From Limanda limanda (taxonomy: Eukaryota; Chordata; Actinopteri; Pleuronectiformes; Pleuronectidae), in contig NC_083655.1 in assembly GCF_963576545.1 (NCBI RefSeq), positions 227,501 through 291,500 on the forward strand: 64,000 nucleotides of DNA, in the 5' to 3' direction. Positions 62,310 to 64,000 of the stretch are shown here, one piece after another (the stretch's first letter is position 1; each line of letters opens with the position of its first letter). The position numbers were made by a program, and so were the translations under genes. Under the pieces are notes generated by a model. It was not told the origin of the DNA. It searched no databases and saw only the letters and a program-made list of their open reading frames with translations.

Positions 62310-62640
62310 CGCACACACAGACACACACTAACAGTGTGTTTCTCCTGCTTCATTCTGACAGAGATCTGGTTTTAAGGCTCAGATCAGATTGTTGCTCCTC
62401 GTTTGATTTCATGTAAAACTTTCTGAGAGAATCACGCAAATTTATTTTAAAACTGGACAAATCTGCACTTGTTACATGAAGCAGCTTCAGGAGGAAGAAG
62501 ATATTATTACTTTTTGATAAATCAAAGGATCAACTTGTGTTTTCTTTTTTAAAAATCTGCTTATTTTTAAAGAGAAAGTTCATGTTTGAGAAAGTTTGTA
62601 TTTTCTGTTGAAGAAGAAGAAGCACTTTGTCTTTTATTTA

Positions 62641-62646
62641 AATAAA
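62641..62646 (+). terminator. Polyadenylation signal of nub1
   Basis: AATAAA lies 332 bp after the stop codon. A second aataaa at about 62682 is an alternative. Confidence 0.6.
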
Positions 62647-62699
62647 ATTCATTTTCATGTTGAGTTTCTTTTTGATTGAGCCAATAAACGTTTGAATGT

Positions 62700-62904
62700 T
62701 ATTTATATAAAGACAATAAATAACTTTATATAAAGACAATAAGTAACTGTATATAAAGACAATAAATAACTGAGGAGACGAGGAGTCCAGGAGACGAGGA
62801 GGAGACGAGGAGTCCAGGAGACGAGTAGGAGACGAGGAGTCCAGGAGACAAGGAGGAGACGAGGAGGAGACGAGTAGGAGACGAGGAGGAGACAAGTAGG
62901 AGAC
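62700..62904. repeat. Two adjacent short tandem arrays
   Basis: Three copies of tatataaagacaataaataact (about 22 bp) are followed by a purine-rich array with the unit gaggagtccaggagac or gaggaggagac (62769-62904). Confidence 0.88.
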
Positions 62905-63400
62905 GGGTCAGTGATACCATGGTCATTAAACCAGGTGTTGGTACTTTCAGCAGTCTGGCCAGGTGCCAGGTCCTGCAGGAAAGTGAAATCAGCTTCTCCA
63001 TAAACCTAATCAGTGAAAGGAAGCATGAAGTGCTCTAACGTGTCCTGGTAGACGGCTGCGTTGACATTGGACTTGATGAAACACAGTGGACCACAACCAG
63101 CAGATGACATGGCTCCTCCCCAAACCATCACCGACTGTGGAAGCTTCACACTGGACTTCAAGCCCCTTGGATTCTGGGCCTCTCCACTCCTCCTCCAGAC
63201 TCTGGGACCTTTCCAAATGAAAGTGACTTTCATCTGAACAGAGGTCTTTGGACCACTGAGCAACAGTCCAGTCCTTTTTCTCCTTGGACCAGGTCACACG
63301 CTTCTGACCTGGTCTCTGGTTCAGGAGTGTCTGTAGCCCAGGTCCTGGATCCGTCTGTGTGTGGTGGCTCTTGATGCACTGACTCCAGCCTGAGTCAGTG
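62898..63400 (-). pseudogene. Tc1/mariner-like transposase remnant
   Basis: Minus-strand fragments match the Tc1-like DDE transposase family in order: ALTQAGVSASRATTHRRIQ (helix-turn-helix end), KKDWTVAQWSKDLCSDESHF (catalytic Asp/Glu region), WRRSGEAQNPRGLKSSVKLP, VMVWGGAMSS, LCFIKSNVNAAVYQDTLEHF and WFNDHGIT. The pieces sit in different frames, with a missing segment before the last one, so the gene is dead. Terminal inverted repeats were not found. Confidence 0.85.
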
Positions 63401-63408
63401 CATCATCC

Positions 63409-63528
63409 CCTCTCTCTCTCTCTCTCCCTGCTCGGCTCTCTCTCTCTCTCCCCCCTCTCTCTCCCCACCCCCCTCTCTGTGTCATGGCGGACCCCTGGGA
63501 CTCTCTCTCTCCCTCTCTCTCTCCCTGC

Positions 63529-63559
<31 letters not shown>

Positions 63560-63575
63560 CCCCCTCTCTCTGTGT
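63409..63575. repeat. CT-rich tract with duplicated xylb leader
   Basis: Two (tc)n blocks surround a partial copy of the xylb start region. gtcatggcggacccctggga occurs at 63481-63500 and again at 63574-63593. Confidence 0.88.
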
Positions 63576-63576
63576 C

Positions 63577-63633
63577 ATGGCGGACCCCTGGGACTCCCCG
63601 GTGTTCCTGGGATTTGACGTCAGTTCTCAACAG
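63577..63633 (+). CDS. xylb: Probable xylulokinase, first coding exon (partial)
   Basis: The exon encodes MADPWDSPVFLGFDVSSQQ and ends at cag/gtaaaa. The LGFD-S-QQ stretch is the first beta-strand and phosphate-binding turn of FGGY carbohydrate kinases, and matches the start of vertebrate xylulokinase (LGWDFSTQQ in human). That enzyme phosphorylates D-xylulose in the glucuronate-xylulose pathway. The rest of the gene lies beyond the window, so another FGGY kinase is possible. An upstream in-frame ATG at 63484, in a duplicated copy of the same leader, could add 31 residues. I prefer 63577 because the sequence between is simple repeat. Confidence 0.65.
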
Positions 63634-64000
63634 GTAAAATCTGTTTTAAAACGCGAGCTTCGTTTCGTGGCGTCTGCGCGCGCAGATGCGGAACAGGAAG
63701 TGAATCGAACCTCGATAGAAACACGTTTGTTTAATCAAACTATTTTCATTGTGATGATGAAGCTTGTTGACGTGAGCGGAGTGAAGAGCGTGTTGTTAAC
63801 GGTTGTGTTTTAAATGTTTTTATATTGACTTATTTGATATTATTTAGTAAAGAGATCAGATGTGGTTCCAGTGGCTGCTCGGTACCGGTCCGGAACCGGA
63901 TCCGGTCCGGACCGGTCCACATCCAGGACATGGTCACATGTTACAGCCCCCCCTCACATTGAGTTAAACACACAACCAGCTCCACGTGGACATCAGGACA
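63634..64000 (+). other. Start of xylb intron 1
   Basis: Follows a gtaaaat 5' splice site. No further exon was recognised before the window ends. It contains a short ccggtccggaccggtcc-type palindromic cluster at about 63882-63920. Confidence 0.5.

Overview
The window is teleost-like nuclear DNA. It has spliced vertebrate genes with GT-AG introns and exons matching vertebrate families, a fish-type gammaN-crystallin, fish-type DNA transposons (hAT-like, Tc1-like), an L2-like LINE tail, a short dispersed fish repeat, and a very heavy load of tandem repeats. Several TTAGGG-type arrays in the first 6 kb suggest a subtelomeric location or an old chromosome-end junction. I cannot name the species.

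Layout. 1-28.4 kb: I found no gene I can support. The stretch holds minisatellites (19/25 bp, 24 bp, 18 bp, 68 bp, 43 bp units), two telomere-like arrays, CA/GT runs, and a long CT-rich tract. A complete LTR element with two 625-bp LTRs that look identical (14622-20851) is inserted in the CT tract. 28.5-36.2 kb, minus strand: eci2 (enoyl-CoA delta isomerase 2), reconstructed as 11 coding exons and 394 residues ending in the peroxisomal signal AKL. Its first intron carries one hAT-like element with a second hAT-like copy inside it. 36.5-40.8 kb: a 10-bp minisatellite next to an intact-ended hAT-like element with a perfect 8-bp target duplication. 42.1-44.0 kb, plus strand: crygn (gammaN-crystallin), 5 exons, 183 residues, with TATA box and polyadenylation signal. 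44.1-53.0 kb: an 8.9-kb minisatellite with an 11-bp unit and a higher-order period of 1753 bp, followed by an L2-like tail. 54.4-62.3 kb, plus strand: nub1 (NEDD8 ultimate buster 1), 14 coding exons, 602 residues. 62.9-63.4 kb: a decayed Tc1-like transposase. 63.58 kb to beyond the window, plus strand: the first coding exon of a probable xylulokinase gene (xylb).

The genes do not form one pathway. eci2 acts in fatty-acid beta-oxidation, crygn is a lens structural protein, nub1 delivers NEDD8/FAT10-linked proteins to the proteasome, and xylb is a sugar kinase. crygn and nub1 are also close together on human chromosome 7q36, so that pair is probably conserved synteny.

I did not find a new protein-coding system. 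The most interesting signals are structural. The 10-bp minisatellite unit equals the hAT target duplication plus the first two bases of the transposon. There is a perfect 36-bp telomere-repeat palindrome. The LTR element looks recent but has only a gag-like ORF. Five CACGTG motifs, four of them in near-identical repeat units, lie upstream of nub1. AC or GT repeats abut many splice sites. The xylb start region is duplicated in frame.
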